DNA of 64,000 nt from Flavobacterium laiguense (GCF_003097655.1 NZ_QCZH01000009.1:55858-119857), one strand, 5' to 3'. Shown: positions 53,720 to 63,243, counted from the first letter of the stretch. Made by a program: numbers and translations. Notes: generated by a model not told the origin, from the letters alone.

Positions 53720-55420
53720 ATGTTCGATTGGTTTAGAATATTGTTTACTCCCACCGAAACGCCGGAGATGACACAGTCGTTAATTGTGCTATTTATGGCC
53801 ATTAGCATAGGATTTTTTGCAGGAAAACTCAAAATAGGCAATATATCACTGGGTGTATCTGCAGTAATGTTCGTAGGCCTCTTTTTAGGTCATTTGGGCT
53901 ATGGCATGAATGCGGAATTAATTCAATTCGTACGGGAATTTGGTTTAATTCTATTTGTTTACGGTATCGGTATTCAAGTAGGACCAACTTTCTTTTCTTC
54001 GTTCAAAAAGGAAGGGTTGGTTTTTAATGCTTTAGGAGTTGGAACTGTTTTTTTGGGTGGAATCATTACCTATTTCATTCACATATTAGCCAATATTAAA
54101 GTTGAAAATGCCGTTGGATTAATGTCGGGTTCGGTCACAAATACCCCAGGATTAGGAGCTGCTAAATCGACTCTCCTTGAAATTCAAAAACAATTAAATT
54201 TACCTTTGGACCACTTTTCTGATCCTGCTATTGCTTATGCCATTACTTATCCTATTGGCGTTTTCGGGATTATCATTATGATTATTTTAGCCAAAAACTT
54301 TCTAAAAATTGATTTGTCTAATGAAGTTGTTTTACTCCATAAAAAAAACAAAGAGGCTGAAAACAAAATCATCCGCCAAAAATGCAGAGTTACCAAATCC
54401 GAAGTTATTGGAAAAACATTCAAACAGGTATTCAAAGAATTCAACATTGAGCATGTAATTATCTCCAGACAAAAACAAAGCGGAACAAAAGTGGTGTATT
54501 CTCCTTCATTAGATTCAATTATAAAAGACAAAGACGTTTTGATGGTTGTGGCTAAGCAACAAGATGTTGATAAATTCGTGAATCTTGTCGGAAAAATTTC
54601 AACTGATTTATTCATAGAATCCGAAGATGATGTTACTACAAAAATCATAAGTGTTACCAAAAAAACAGCTACCCATAAAACATTGGCGCAATTGGATTTG
54701 TATAACCAATATGATGTAAAAGTAACTCGCGTGATTCGTTCCGGATTAGAAATCTTAGCTCAGCCTTCACTCGAGCTTTATTATGGGGATACTTTAATGG
54801 TAGTTGGTAGTAGGCCATCCATTCATGAAGCTGAAAAAATTATCGGAAATTCAACAAAAATATTATTAGAGCCTGATTTTCTTTCTCTCTTCGGAGGATT
54901 GATTTTTGGGGTTATTATTGGCTCAATTCCTATTATGATACCTTCTTTGCCCGTTCCTCTAAAATTAGGATTGGCAGCAGGACCGCTTTTGGCCGCTTTA
55001 TTTATCAGTAGATATGGAGGAGTTGGCGTAATTCATTCCTATATCAATAACGGCGCCATTCATTTCATGAAAGATTTCGGGATTTGTTTATTCTTTGCTG
55101 CTGTGGGGATTAAAGCCGGTCATGGTTTTACTGATAACTTCGTCGCAAATGACGGATGGATGTTGATCTATTATGGTTGTTTTATCACTTTTGTCCCTTT
55201 GATTCTATTGGTATTGATTAGCCGATTTGTGTTTAAACTGAATTTTTATCAAATGGTAGGTATTATGAGTGGTTCATATACCGATCCTGCTGCCTTGGCC
55301 TTTAGCACTAAATATTTAGATTCAGACATTCCGAATCAATCATACGCTACGGTTTATCCTTTGGTTACCATCAGTAGAATATTGGTAGCACAATTGCTTA
55401 TTTTGCTATTTGCGAGTTGA
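53720..55420 (+). CDS. AspT/YidE-type transporter with central TrkA-C domains
   Basis: A 566-residue inner-membrane protein. Two membrane halves (residues 1-200 and 390-566) flank a cytoplasmic region with two TrkA-C domains (about 210-370, for example VIGKTFKQVFKEFNIEHVIISR and LYNQYDVKVTRVIRSGLEIL). Duplicated SGS(V/Y)TNTPGLGAAKS and MSGSYTDPAALAFSTK motifs mark the AspT antiporter/YidE-YbjL family. Such proteins exchange dicarboxylates or amino acids such as aspartate and alanine. Divergence from pckA fits a role in C4-acid metabolism; the substrate is inferred only. Confidence 0.85.
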   Translation: MFDWFRILFTPTETPEMTQSLIVLFMAISIGFFAGKLKIGNISLGVSAVMFVGLFLGHLGYGMNAELIQFVREFGLILFVYGIGIQVGPTFFSSFKKEGLVFNALGVGTVFLGGIITYFIHILANIKVENAVGLMSGSVTNTPGLGAAKSTLLEIQKQLNLPLDHFSDPAIAYAITYPIGVFGIIIMIILAKNFLKIDLSNEVVLLHKKNKEAENKIIRQKCRVTKSEVIGKTFKQVFKEFNIEHVIISRQKQSGTKVVYSPSLDSIIKDKDVLMVVAKQQDVDKFVNLVGKISTDLFIESEDDVTTKIISVTKKTATHKTLAQLDLYNQYDVKVTRVIRSGLEILAQPSLELYYGDTLMVVGSRPSIHEAEKIIGNSTKILLEPDFLSLFGGLIFGVIIGSIPIMIPSLPVPLKLGLAAGPLLAALFISRYGGVGVIHSYINNGAIHFMKDFGICLFFAAVGIKAGHGFTDNFVANDGWMLIYYGCFITFVPLILLVLISRFVFKLNFYQMVGIMSGSYTDPAALAFSTKYLDSDIPNQSYATVYPLVTISRILVAQLLILLFAS

Positions 55421-55443
55421 TGTTATATCTGTTTAGTTCAATT

Positions 55444-55483
55444 AAAAAGAGGCTGTCTAAATTTAATAGACAGCCTCTTTTTA
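55444..55483 (+). terminator. Terminator of the AspT-like transporter
   Basis: A 16-bp perfect stem (AAAAAGAGGCTGTCTA with TAGACAGCCTCTTTTT) with a 7-nt loop; T-run inside the stem. Confidence 0.85.
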
Positions 55484-55511
55484 TATTTAAAATTTAATTT
55501 TAAGTCTGTAA

Positions 55512-55581
55512 TTAATACTTCAAAAGTGCTTTTAACTCCTTTTCAAATCGACCTTTCGGCAAATATTGATCTTCCAAGGCT
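55512..55581 (-). pseudogene. Duplicated 3'-end fragment of the E1 dehydrogenase gene
   Basis: These 70 bp match the end of the E1 gene (57361-57430) with six differences, including the stop and the codons for DQYLPKGRFEKELKALL. It sits before the SDR gene in the same strand sense. No other part of E1 is present here, so it is a duplication scar rather than a gene. Confidence 0.8.
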
Positions 55582-55637
55582 TCATCACGAATAAAATAAT
55601 TTAATAATTGATTCTAAAATGGACTAAAAATTCAATT

Positions 55638-56369
55638 TTATTGCTGTTGTTTTGTTGCTGCCAAAACAATTTCCCTAATGTTTACACCTTGCGGTTGGCT
55701 GTAAGCATATAAAATAGCATTAGCTACATCATTAGGATCTAATACGCCACCCATTTCCTCTTTCCATACGCCATATCCCTCTTTAATTGCTTCAGAAGTA
55801 GTATGTGATAGCAATTCGGTTTCAACGGCACCTGGAGCAATAGTTATCATACGAACATTAAAACTGGCTGCTTCTTCCCGTGCATTTTCAGTTATGGCGT
55901 GCACCCCAAATTTAGTCCCGCAATAGGCTGCATGATTGGGGAAGGTTTTTCTGCCGGCAATAGAACTGATATTGATAATTGTTCCGTGTTTTCTTTCCTT
56001 CATTTGGGGTAATACGGCTTGCATTCCGTTTAGTAAGCCCAAAATATTTACGTCAAACATCTGTTTCCATTCTTTAGGATCTTGAGTCGCAATATCTCCA
56101 AGCAACATCATCCCAGCATTGTTGACAATAGCGTCAGCAAGACCATAAAGCATTTCTGCTTCGATAACGGCAGCTTTAAAGGAATCGTAATCGGTAATAT
56201 CCACTTTTTTGCAAAGGGTATCAGGTAAACCCAAAGCTTCGATTTTCTCTATTCTTCTAGCCAATAACAACAAAGGGTGTCCTTGGGATGAAAATAATTT
56301 TGCTGTAGCAGCACCAATTCCAGAACTGGCTCCGGTAATAATAACTAAAGATTTATGATACTTTTTCAT
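55638..56369 (-). CDS. Short-chain dehydrogenase/reductase
   Basis: A 243-residue classical SDR starting at MKKYHKSLVIITGASSG. The cofactor motif TGASSGIGAATAKLF (about residues 12-26), the NNAGMM loop near 85, and the catalytic Ser...YCGTK region (SSIAGRKTFPNHAAYCGTKFG near 136-156) are intact. It is divergent from the LysR gene at 56469, with a shared 99-bp promoter region, which suggests LysR control. Substrate unknown. Confidence 0.88.
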   Translation of the reverse strand: MKKYHKSLVIITGASSGIGAATAKLFSSQGHPLLLLARRIEKIEALGLPDTLCKKVDITDYDSFKAAVIEAEMLYGLADAIVNNAGMMLLGDIATQDPKEWKQMFDVNILGLLNGMQAVLPQMKERKHGTIINISSIAGRKTFPNHAAYCGTKFGVHAITENAREEAASFNVRMITIAPGAVETELLSHTTSEAIKEGYGVWKEEMGGVLDPNDVANAILYAYSQPQGVNIREIVLAATKQQQ

Positions 56370-56468
56370 TATGATGTATATTTGTATATATTTATATGAC
56401 CACAAAGGTAGCGCTCTTGTAATTGGAGTCAAAATACTATTTTTGAATACCTATCATACATAATAATT

Positions 56469-57296
56469 ATGGATATAAGAATATTAAAGTTTTTTGTTGC
56501 CGTTTATGAACAAAAAAATCTGACCCGAGCCGCAGAACAGTGTTTTGTTTCCCAACCTAACATTTCAAACGGAATAAAACAACTCGAGCAAGAATTAGGA
56601 AAAGAACTCTTTAGTCGTCACAAAAGAGGGGTTGCCTCCAAAGAAGCCGCACATTATTTATATCCGATTGCCAAACGGATATTGGGCGATTTAGCCTCCT
56701 TGTCTGATTTATTTTTGCATGAAAAATTCAAACAGAAAATTTGTATTGGTGTCGCACAAGACCTTCCTCAAGAATTTAAGAGTCATTTTTTTAAGAAAGT
56801 ATCCCAAAATATCGAGTTATTAGAATGGGATATTCGCCCAATTGGAAGAGATTGTGAAATTAACCTGTTGGTACGGGAATGGAAATATGAGGAGGATTTG
56901 TTCCTTTCCCTCTGGCATGAAGACTATGTTTTATGCATTCCGGATAATCATGCTTTGCTAGAAAAAGAAATCATTGAGTTGAGTGATTTGGCCGATGAAG
57001 CCTTCATTCATTGTCCTCCTTGTGAGGCACATCAGCAATCCTTATCTATCTTGAACAGTTCCGGAAGTAAATGGAATACTGTTGCCAATTGCGCCACCAA
57101 AACCGAAGTACTGACGCTCTTGATGGCTGGCTTGGGAATCACGTTTCTTCCGGAATCTTTCGCTAAACCCTGGAAAGGCTTCCAAATAAAAACCTATAAC
57201 GGTCCTAAATACTACAGAGAAATAGGACTTTCTTACCCCAAGGAAAGTCTAAGTAATCCTGCTATTTCCCAACTGATCGCCCTTTTTTCCAAATAG
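56469..57296 (+). CDS. LysR-family transcriptional regulator
   Basis: A 275-residue regulator with an N-terminal winged HTH (LKFFVAVYEQKNLTRAAEQCFVSQPNISNGIKQLEQELGKELFSR, residues 6-50) and a periplasmic-binding-like effector domain (FKQKICIGVAQDLPQ onward). It is divergently arranged with the SDR gene, the classical LTTR arrangement in which it regulates the neighbour and itself. Effector unknown. Confidence 0.9.
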   Translation: MDIRILKFFVAVYEQKNLTRAAEQCFVSQPNISNGIKQLEQELGKELFSRHKRGVASKEAAHYLYPIAKRILGDLASLSDLFLHEKFKQKICIGVAQDLPQEFKSHFFKKVSQNIELLEWDIRPIGRDCEINLLVREWKYEEDLFLSLWHEDYVLCIPDNHALLEKEIIELSDLADEAFIHCPPCEAHQQSLSILNSSGSKWNTVANCATKTEVLTLLMAGLGITFLPESFAKPWKGFQIKTYNGPKYYREIGLSYPKESLSNPAISQLIALFSK

Positions 57297-57301
57297 TGTA
57301 T

Positions 57302-57340
57302 AATTAAACAGCCTCACGAAATCGCGAGGCTGTTTAATTC
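57302..57340 (+). terminator. Terminator of the LysR gene
   Basis: AATTAAACAGCCTC pairs with GAGGCTGTTTAATT (14 bp) around a 10-nt loop. It is also placed to end the convergent E1 gene. Confidence 0.75.
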
Positions 57341-57360
57341 TATTAATGATTAATTATCGT

Positions 57361-59337
57361 TTAATACTCCAAAAGTGCTTTCAGCTCCTTTTCAAATCGG
57401 CCTTTCGGCAAATATTGATCTTCTAACGCTTTTGTAAACGGAATGGGAGAGTCTAAACTCGCCACACGTTTTACCGGTGCATCTAGATACTGGAAACAAT
57501 TTTCCATAATCAATGCCGAAATATCGCTAGCAATACCACCAAACATTGAATCTTCTTGGTAAATAATTACCCTTCCAGTTTTCTTAACGGAAGCAAAAAT
57601 AGCTTCAGTATCTAAAGGTTGTAAGGTTCTTAAATCCAACACATCGGCTTTGATTTCAGGTTTTTTGGCTAAGGTATCCAAAGCCCAATGTACTGCTGCT
57701 CCAAAAGAAATAATAGTTACATCATTTCCTTCTCTTAGCAAAGCTGCTTTTCCTAATGGTAAAGTATAGTAGTCAGTAGGAACATCTTGCGAAAAGCTTC
57801 TGTACAGTTGTTTGTGTTCGAAGAATAATACAGGATTCGGGTCATTGATGGAAGCATTCAATAAACCTTTTGCATCGTATGGAAATGCTGGGTAAACGAC
57901 TTTTAATCCAGGTGTTTTGGTAAACCATGCCTCATTGGTTTGCGAATGGAAAGGTCCTGCTTGGGTACCTCCACCACATGGCATACGAACTACTACGTCT
58001 GCTTTTTCTAACCAACGGTAATGTGATTTTGCTAGTAAATTCACAATTGGATTGAAACCTGTCGAAACAAAATCAGCAAATTGCATCTCTACAATGGCTT
58101 TGTATCCATTAATAGACAATCCCATACCCGCAGAAACCACAGCACTTTCGCAAATAGGTGTATTACGCACACGTCCTTTCCCAAATTGTGCCACAAAACC
58201 ATCTGTAATTTTAAAAGCACCACCATATTCTGCAATGTCTTGCCCCATGATAACCGAGTTTTCATGTCGTTCCATCGATTGACGCAAACTGCTGGAAATA
58301 GCATCTATAAAACGAATATTTTCAGTTGCTGCAGAAGGATGAATTACTTCGTGTGTGTACGGTTTGTAGACATCATTTAGTTCTTCTTCGTAAGTGGCTT
58401 CGATTTCGGGCTCGGCATTGGCAATAGCCAAACTATCGTCAATATCCTTTTTGATTTCCTGACGTAATTTTTCATCATATTCAGCCGTAAGAATATTATT
58501 TTGTGTCAGATAGTTTCTGTAATTGTCCACTGGATCTTTTGCAGCCCACATATCCATCAATTCCTGAGGAACATATTTGGTACCACTCGCTTCCTCATGG
58601 CCACGCATTCTAAAAGTTTTAAACTCCAATAAAACAGGACGTGGATTTTCAATCATAGAAGCTTTCAATTCAGACAATAAATTATAAACTTCTAATAGGT
58701 TGTTTCCATCAACAATATGACTTTCAATACCATAACCCACTCCTTTGTCAGCTAAGTTTTCACAACGATATTGCTCGTTTGTAGGTGTAGATAAACCATA
58801 ACCATTATTTTCAATGATAAACATAACCGGTAATTCCCAAACGGCAGCAATATTTAAAGCTTCATGAAAATCACCTTCACTAGTTGCTCCTTCACCAGTA
58901 AAAACGGCTGTTACTTTTCCGTTCTTTTTTAATTTATTGGCTAATGCTATTCCGTCTGCAACTCCCAATTGAGGCCCCAGATGCGAAATCATTCCGATAA
59001 TTTTATATTGTTGTGTTCCAAAATGGAAACTACGGTCTCTACCTTTGGTAAAACCATTGGCTTTGCCCTGCCATTGTGAAAATAAACGATACAAAGGAAT
59101 GTCTCTTCCTGTAAAAACACCTAAATTTCTATGCATTGGCAAAATATATTCATCGGTATCTAAAACCGCTGTAACACCTACAGAAATGGCTTCTTGCCCA
59201 ATTCCTGAAAACCATTTGGATACTTTTCCTTGGCGAATAAGGATCAGCATTTTTTCCTCAATTAATCTTGGCTTGAGTATTCTTCTATATAAATCTAGTA
59301 ATTTCTCGTTGGAAAGGTTTTTTCTGTCAAAATTCAT
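57361..59337 (-). CDS. 2-oxoacid dehydrogenase E1, fused alpha and beta subunits
   Basis: A 658-residue ThDP enzyme from the ATG at 59337 (MNFDRKNLSNEKLLDLYRRIL). Residues 1-330 are the alpha part with the ThDP/Mg motif GEGATSEGDFHEALNIAAVW...NNGYGLSTPTNE (near 150-195). Residues about 345-658 are the beta part (VIMGQDIAEYGGAFK, EMQFADFVSTGFNPIVN, TKTPGLKVVYPAFPYDAKG). Such alpha-beta fusions occur in Bacteroidetes branched-chain or pyruvate dehydrogenase complexes. The E2 and E3 genes are not in the window. The BCAA operon nearby makes a branched-chain role possible but unproven. Confidence 0.9.
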   Translation of the reverse strand: MNFDRKNLSNEKLLDLYRRILKPRLIEEKMLILIRQGKVSKWFSGIGQEAISVGVTAVLDTDEYILPMHRNLGVFTGRDIPLYRLFSQWQGKANGFTKGRDRSFHFGTQQYKIIGMISHLGPQLGVADGIALANKLKKNGKVTAVFTGEGATSEGDFHEALNIAAVWELPVMFIIENNGYGLSTPTNEQYRCENLADKGVGYGIESHIVDGNNLLEVYNLLSELKASMIENPRPVLLEFKTFRMRGHEEASGTKYVPQELMDMWAAKDPVDNYRNYLTQNNILTAEYDEKLRQEIKKDIDDSLAIANAEPEIEATYEEELNDVYKPYTHEVIHPSAATENIRFIDAISSSLRQSMERHENSVIMGQDIAEYGGAFKITDGFVAQFGKGRVRNTPICESAVVSAGMGLSINGYKAIVEMQFADFVSTGFNPIVNLLAKSHYRWLEKADVVVRMPCGGGTQAGPFHSQTNEAWFTKTPGLKVVYPAFPYDAKGLLNASINDPNPVLFFEHKQLYRSFSQDVPTDYYTLPLGKAALLREGNDVTIISFGAAVHWALDTLAKKPEIKADVLDLRTLQPLDTEAIFASVKKTGRVIIYQEDSMFGGIASDISALIMENCFQYLDAPVKRVASLDSPIPFTKALEDQYLPKGRFEKELKALLEY

Positions 59338-59453
59338 TTTTTTCTTTTTTATTGAATAGCTCAAAGATAAAAAAATATAACAGGTTTGATGTTTTTTGTT
59401 ATATTTTTTTAATTTGTTGATAATTTATAAAACGGCTAATTAAAATTATTCTA

Positions 59454-59461
59454 TATATTTG
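59454..59461 (+). promoter_or_regulatory. Predicted -7 box of the dioxygenase operon
   Basis: TATATTTG (TAnnTTTG) lies 49 bp before the dioxygenase start. Confidence 0.4.
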
Positions 59462-59510
59462 TGCTTAAGAAGTTTTTTTAAGCTTCGAAAGTATTAAATA
59501 TAGACATACT

Positions 59511-60461
59511 ATGCAAAACATTCCTAGTGTTAACTTGCGTGATTTCCTTTCGGACGACCCGAAACGTAAACAAAAATTTGTAAATGAAATCGGAAGTGCA
59601 TTTGAAGACATTGGCTTCGTAGCGCTCAAAGGGCATTTTTTAAACGATCAATTGGTTGAGGAATTGTATGGAGAAATTAGAAATTTCTTCGCATTACCAT
59701 TAGAAACCAAAAAAGGTTATGAAATTCCAGGAATTGGAGGACAAAGAGGGTATGTTTCTTTTGGAACTGAACATGCCAAAGGCAGAAAAGAAGGGGATTT
59801 AAAAGAGTTTTGGCATTTTGGACAGTATGTGGACAAAGATTCCAAATACGCTTCAGAATACCCTGAAAATGTTGAGGTAAAAGAGTTGCTTCGTTTTAAT
59901 GTTGTAGGTAAAGAGGCCTATCAAATGCTAGAAAAAACGGGAGTTTATGTTCTGAGAGCATTGGCATTGCATCTTGGTTTGGATGAGTTTTATTTTGATG
60001 AATATGCCAAAGACGGTAATTCTATCTTAAGACCAATTCATTACCCACCTATTACAACTGAACCTGAGAATGCCATTCGTGCAGCGGCACATGGAGACAT
60101 CAACTTGATTACTTTGTTGATGGGGGCTCAAGGCAAAGGATTACAAGTTCAGAATCATGATGGAGATTGGATTGATGCTGTTGCAGAACCAGATGAATTG
60201 GTAATTAATGTGGGAGATATGTTGTCTCGTCATACCAATAACAAACTGAAATCTACGATTCATCAAGTGGTAAATCCACCTAGAGAATTATGGGGAACTT
60301 CACGTTATTCTATCCCGTTTTTTATGCATCCAGTTAGTGATATGAAATTGGATTGTTTGGAAAATTGCATCGATGCTGAAAACCCTAAAAAATTCGAGGA
60401 TATTACCGCAGGAGACTATTTATACGAACGTTTAGTTGACTTAGGTTTAATTAAAAAATAA
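59511..60461 (+). CDS. Fe(II)/2-oxoglutarate-dependent dioxygenase (isopenicillin N synthase-like)
   Basis: A 316-residue protein with the IPNS/2OG-Fe(II) fold. The iron ligands are in RAAAHGDINLITLL (HxD, near 195) and SRHTNNKLKSTIHQVV (His near 250), and the RxS 2-oxoglutarate site in TSRYSIPFF (near 263). The N-terminal DIOX_N-like region (IPSVNLRDFLSDDPKRKQKFV) matches. Bacteroidetes homologues are widespread and mostly uncharacterised. It is followed by its own terminator. Confidence 0.85.
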   Translation: MQNIPSVNLRDFLSDDPKRKQKFVNEIGSAFEDIGFVALKGHFLNDQLVEELYGEIRNFFALPLETKKGYEIPGIGGQRGYVSFGTEHAKGRKEGDLKEFWHFGQYVDKDSKYASEYPENVEVKELLRFNVVGKEAYQMLEKTGVYVLRALALHLGLDEFYFDEYAKDGNSILRPIHYPPITTEPENAIRAAAHGDINLITLLMGAQGKGLQVQNHDGDWIDAVAEPDELVINVGDMLSRHTNNKLKSTIHQVVNPPRELWGTSRYSIPFFMHPVSDMKLDCLENCIDAENPKKFEDITAGDYLYERLVDLGLIKK

Positions 60462-60480
60462 TTCTTATTTTTATAATGTA

Positions 60481-60516
60481 AAAAAGATGTCAAGTTCGCT
60501 TGATGTCTTTTTGTTT
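60481..60516 (+). terminator. Terminator of the dioxygenase gene
   Basis: AAAAAGATGTCAAG pairs with CTTGATGTCTTTTT (two wobbles) around loop TTCG. Confidence 0.7.
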
Positions 60517-60565
60517 TTATAGAAATTAAAATCTGCGTCATCTGCGTTCAAAAAACAAACAAAAA

Positions 60566-60895
60566 ATGGATTTAAAAGACCAATTAAAGCACCTTTTTCC
60601 GGATCACGAGGTATCACCAGAAGAAGAAATTGAAAAAGAAGCGCACGAATTATACGTTCAAAAAGAACCTATGATTTGTAAATTCGAAAAAAGAAAAGGT
60701 AAAGCAACAACTATAATTGAAGGATACGAAGGCACTGATGAGGATTTTAAAATTCTAGCCAAAGAAATTAAAACGAAATTGAGCGTTGGCGGGACTTTTA
60801 AAGATGATTCGATTATCATTCAAGGAGATTATCGTGATAAAATCATGACCATTTTAAAAGAAAAAGGTTTTAAAGTAAAACGTGTTGGAGGATAG
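60566..60895 (+). CDS. SUI1/YciH-type translation initiation factor-like protein
   Basis: A 109-residue protein with the eIF1/SUI1 fold. The signature is KRKGKATTIIEGYEGTDEDFKILAKEIKTKLSVGGTFKDDSIIIQGDY (about residues 40-87), with the basic loop and GxGG region. The acidic N-terminus is typical of bacterial YciH proteins, which affect start-site fidelity. A separate hairpin repeat follows. Confidence 0.85.
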   Translation: MDLKDQLKHLFPDHEVSPEEEIEKEAHELYVQKEPMICKFEKRKGKATTIIEGYEGTDEDFKILAKEIKTKLSVGGTFKDDSIIIQGDYRDKIMTILKEKGFKVKRVGG

Positions 60896-60897
60896 AA

Positions 60898-60975
60898 AAG
60901 GTTTAAGGTTTAAAGTTGTTGAAACGTCGAACAACTTTAAACCTTAAACAAAAATTAAACTTTAAACAAATTAAA
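60898..60975. repeat. GTTTAAA-family hairpin before the nucleoside phosphorylase
   Basis: AAGGTTTAAAGTTGTT is inverted with AACAACTTTAAACCTT around GAAACGTCG. Third member of the family at 8349-8444 and 46851-46912. Confidence 0.7.
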
Positions 60976-60981
60976 CAAATA

Positions 60982-61857
60982 ATGGCTATACAACAATCTG
61001 AATTAATACTCAATCCTGACGGGAGTGTGTATCATCTTAATTTGAAACCAGAACATATTGCTCACGATATTATTTTTGTGGGGGATCAAGATCGGGTGGA
61101 GAAAATCACCAAACACTTCGATTCAATTGAATTTTCGACCCAAAAAAGAGAATTCAAAACCCAAACAGGTATTTATAAAGGCAAACGTTTAACCGTTATG
61201 TCGACGGGTATTGGCCCAGATAATATTGATATTGTTATCAATGAACTGGATGCGCTTGTCAATATTGATTTGGAAACCAGAAAACCAAAAGAAAAACTCA
61301 CCTCTTTAAATATTATCCGAATAGGAACTTCAGGCTCTTTGCATGCCGATATTCCTGTGGATAGTTTTGTATTGTCAAAATTTGGATTAGGGCTCGATAA
61401 TATGCTCCGCTCCTACTTGATTGATGCCTTTTCTAATATTGAAATGGAAAATGCTTTTGTCGAACACACCAATTGGGATTTGCGCAAAGGTAAACCGTAT
61501 GCAATTTCATGCTCCGAAAAACTGGAGAAAATAATCGAAAGCGACAAAATACACAAAGGAATCACTGTAACTGCTGGAGGGTTTTATGGCCCACAAGGGA
61601 GGGTTTTGCGTTTGGATATTCAAGATGGCAACTTAAATTCTAAAATGGATAATTTTCTTTTTGAAGGCAATAAAATTACCAACCTTGAAATGGAAACGGC
61701 AGCTATTTATGGACTTTCAGCACTTTTAGGACATCATGCTTTGTCCTTGAATGCAATTATTGCCAATCGCGCTTCGGGAACTTTTAGCGAAGATCCATAT
61801 AAAGCCGTGGATGAATTGATAGCGTATACATTAAATAAACTTTCAAATAGTATCTAA
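60982..61857 (+). CDS. Nucleoside phosphorylase (uridine phosphorylase type)
   Basis: A 291-residue NP-I family enzyme starting at MAIQQSELILNPDGSV; an upstream frame start lies in repeat DNA and is unlikely. IRIGTSGSLHADIPVDSFVLS (near 110) is the phosphate-binding Gly-rich region, and NLEMETAAIYGLSALLG (near 235) has the ribose-binding Glu-Met-Glu. It phosphorolyses nucleosides for salvage; uridine is the most likely substrate. Confidence 0.85.
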   Translation: MAIQQSELILNPDGSVYHLNLKPEHIAHDIIFVGDQDRVEKITKHFDSIEFSTQKREFKTQTGIYKGKRLTVMSTGIGPDNIDIVINELDALVNIDLETRKPKEKLTSLNIIRIGTSGSLHADIPVDSFVLSKFGLGLDNMLRSYLIDAFSNIEMENAFVEHTNWDLRKGKPYAISCSEKLEKIIESDKIHKGITVTAGGFYGPQGRVLRLDIQDGNLNSKMDNFLFEGNKITNLEMETAAIYGLSALLGHHALSLNAIIANRASGTFSEDPYKAVDELIAYTLNKLSNSI

Positions 61858-62298
61858 ATGCAAAATGCAACCTTAAAATTTGAGCAATTGCTTGACGAAA
61901 ATGCTATTTATTTTCCAACTATTGATAATGCGGCTTTAGAAGCAAAAAATTCTGGCAAATGGTCTAAAAAAGAGATTTTAGGGCATTTAGTAGATTCGGC
62001 GATTCATAATTTAGTTCGTTTTACAGAAATAAATTACCTCGAAAAGCCTTATCATCACAGACCTTATAGCCAGAATGATTTAGTTAATTTGAATCAATAT
62101 CAAACAATGGATAGTAACGAATTAATACCGCTTTGGCTTTCATTAAATAAGCAAATTGTTAGGGTTTTCAAAGGTGTTGATGAAAAAGCACTCGATTATC
62201 AAATTATCATGAATGATCAATCGGTAATTGATTTAAAATTTCTAATGACTGATTATGTTGAGCATTTAGAATATCACATCAATCAAATTAAAGCTTAG
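61858..62298 (+). CDS. DinB-family protein
   Basis: A 146-residue four-helix protein starting right at the end of the phosphorylase gene. KWSKKEILGHLVDSAIHNLVRF (about 36-57) and YVEHLEYHINQIK at the end hold the His residues of the DinB/YfiT metal-binding fold. Family members are often thiol-transferases or metal-dependent enzymes of unclear function. Confidence 0.75.
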   Translation: MQNATLKFEQLLDENAIYFPTIDNAALEAKNSGKWSKKEILGHLVDSAIHNLVRFTEINYLEKPYHHRPYSQNDLVNLNQYQTMDSNELIPLWLSLNKQIVRVFKGVDEKALDYQIIMNDQSVIDLKFLMTDYVEHLEYHINQIKA

Positions 62299-62300
62299 AA

Positions 62301-62681
62301 ATGACTTTACGATTCACCAGACATACCAACAACTTAGAAAAAACAGAAGATTTTTATATCAATATTCTGGGTTTTGAACGTCTGGGAGGCTTTCAAAATC
62401 ATAACAATTATGATGGCATTTTTATCGGGAAACCTGATTTAGATTGGCATTTTGAATTTACGGAATCAAATTATAAAGCCAATCATCATTTTGATGAAGA
62501 TGATGTTGTAGTTCTTTATCCAAGTACTATTTTAGAGTACAATAACCTGCTAGATAGTATTTAAAATAACAATATCTCAATAATTACTTCAAAAAACCCG
62601 TATTGGAATGAAAACGGGAAAATGGTTCTTGACCCAGATGGTTTCCGGATTGTTATTTCGCCTTTAAAGGCAAAAGCATGA
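62301..62681 (+). pseudogene. VOC/glyoxalase-family gene split by one in-frame stop
   Basis: The frame runs from ATG for 87 codons (LRFTRHTNNLEKTEDFYINILGFERLGG, an N-terminal VOC motif), meets TAA at 62562-62564, then continues in the same frame for 38 codons to TGA at 62679-62681. The downstream part (NPYWNENGKMVLDPDGFRIVI) is the typical C-terminal VOC motif. A single substitution to a sense codon would give a 126-residue glyoxalase-like protein. It is most likely a recent nonsense mutation. Confidence 0.8.
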
Positions 62682-62718
62682 TAATTGAAACCAATCGTTT
62701 ATATCAAATATTAAAACA

Positions 62719-63240
62719 ATGAATATACTTCTAGAAACAGAACGCCTTATTTTAAGAGAAATAGTGCCTACAGATGAAATGGCTTTATTTCTTTTAGACA
62801 ACAACCCAAACGTACATCAATACTTAGGAAATAACACAGTTTCTTCAATCGAGGAAAGCCGTAAGTACATTGATCACGTAAGAAACCAATATGCTCAAAA
62901 TGGTATTGGACGATTTGCGGTGGTTTTAAAGGAAACCAATGAAATGATTGGTTGGTCTGGAATAAAATTCATCACAGAGCCAGAGAATAATCATGTCAAT
63001 TTTTATGAAATTGGGTATCGACTCATGGAAGAACATTGGGGAAAAGGATATGGCTTTGAATCGGCCAAGGCTTGGCTTGACTATGGATTCAACCAAATGA
63101 AGATTCAAAAAATGTATGCTTCTGCCAATAAAGAAAACGCTGGTTCCATAAAAATCCTTAAAAAAATAGGAATGCAACAGGTTTCAGAATTTGATTGGAA
63201 CGGTATTCCTTGTTACTGGTTTGAAATGGAAAACAAATAG
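62719..63240 (+). CDS. GNAT acetyltransferase (RimJ/RimL-like)
   Basis: A 173-residue N-acetyltransferase. The acetyl-CoA site EIGYRLMEEHWGKGYGFESAKAWLDYGF (near 97-124) has the Q/RxxGxG/A-like loop, and MYASANKENAGSIKILKKIGM (near 133) is the family's second signature. LETERLILREIVPTDE at the start is typical of the RimJ/RimL branch. It probably acetylates a protein N-terminus or a small amine. Confidence 0.85.
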   Translation: MNILLETERLILREIVPTDEMALFLLDNNPNVHQYLGNNTVSSIEESRKYIDHVRNQYAQNGIGRFAVVLKETNEMIGWSGIKFITEPENNHVNFYEIGYRLMEEHWGKGYGFESAKAWLDYGFNQMKIQKMYASANKENAGSIKILKKIGMQQVSEFDWNGIPCYWFEMENK

Positions 63241-63243
63241 ATT

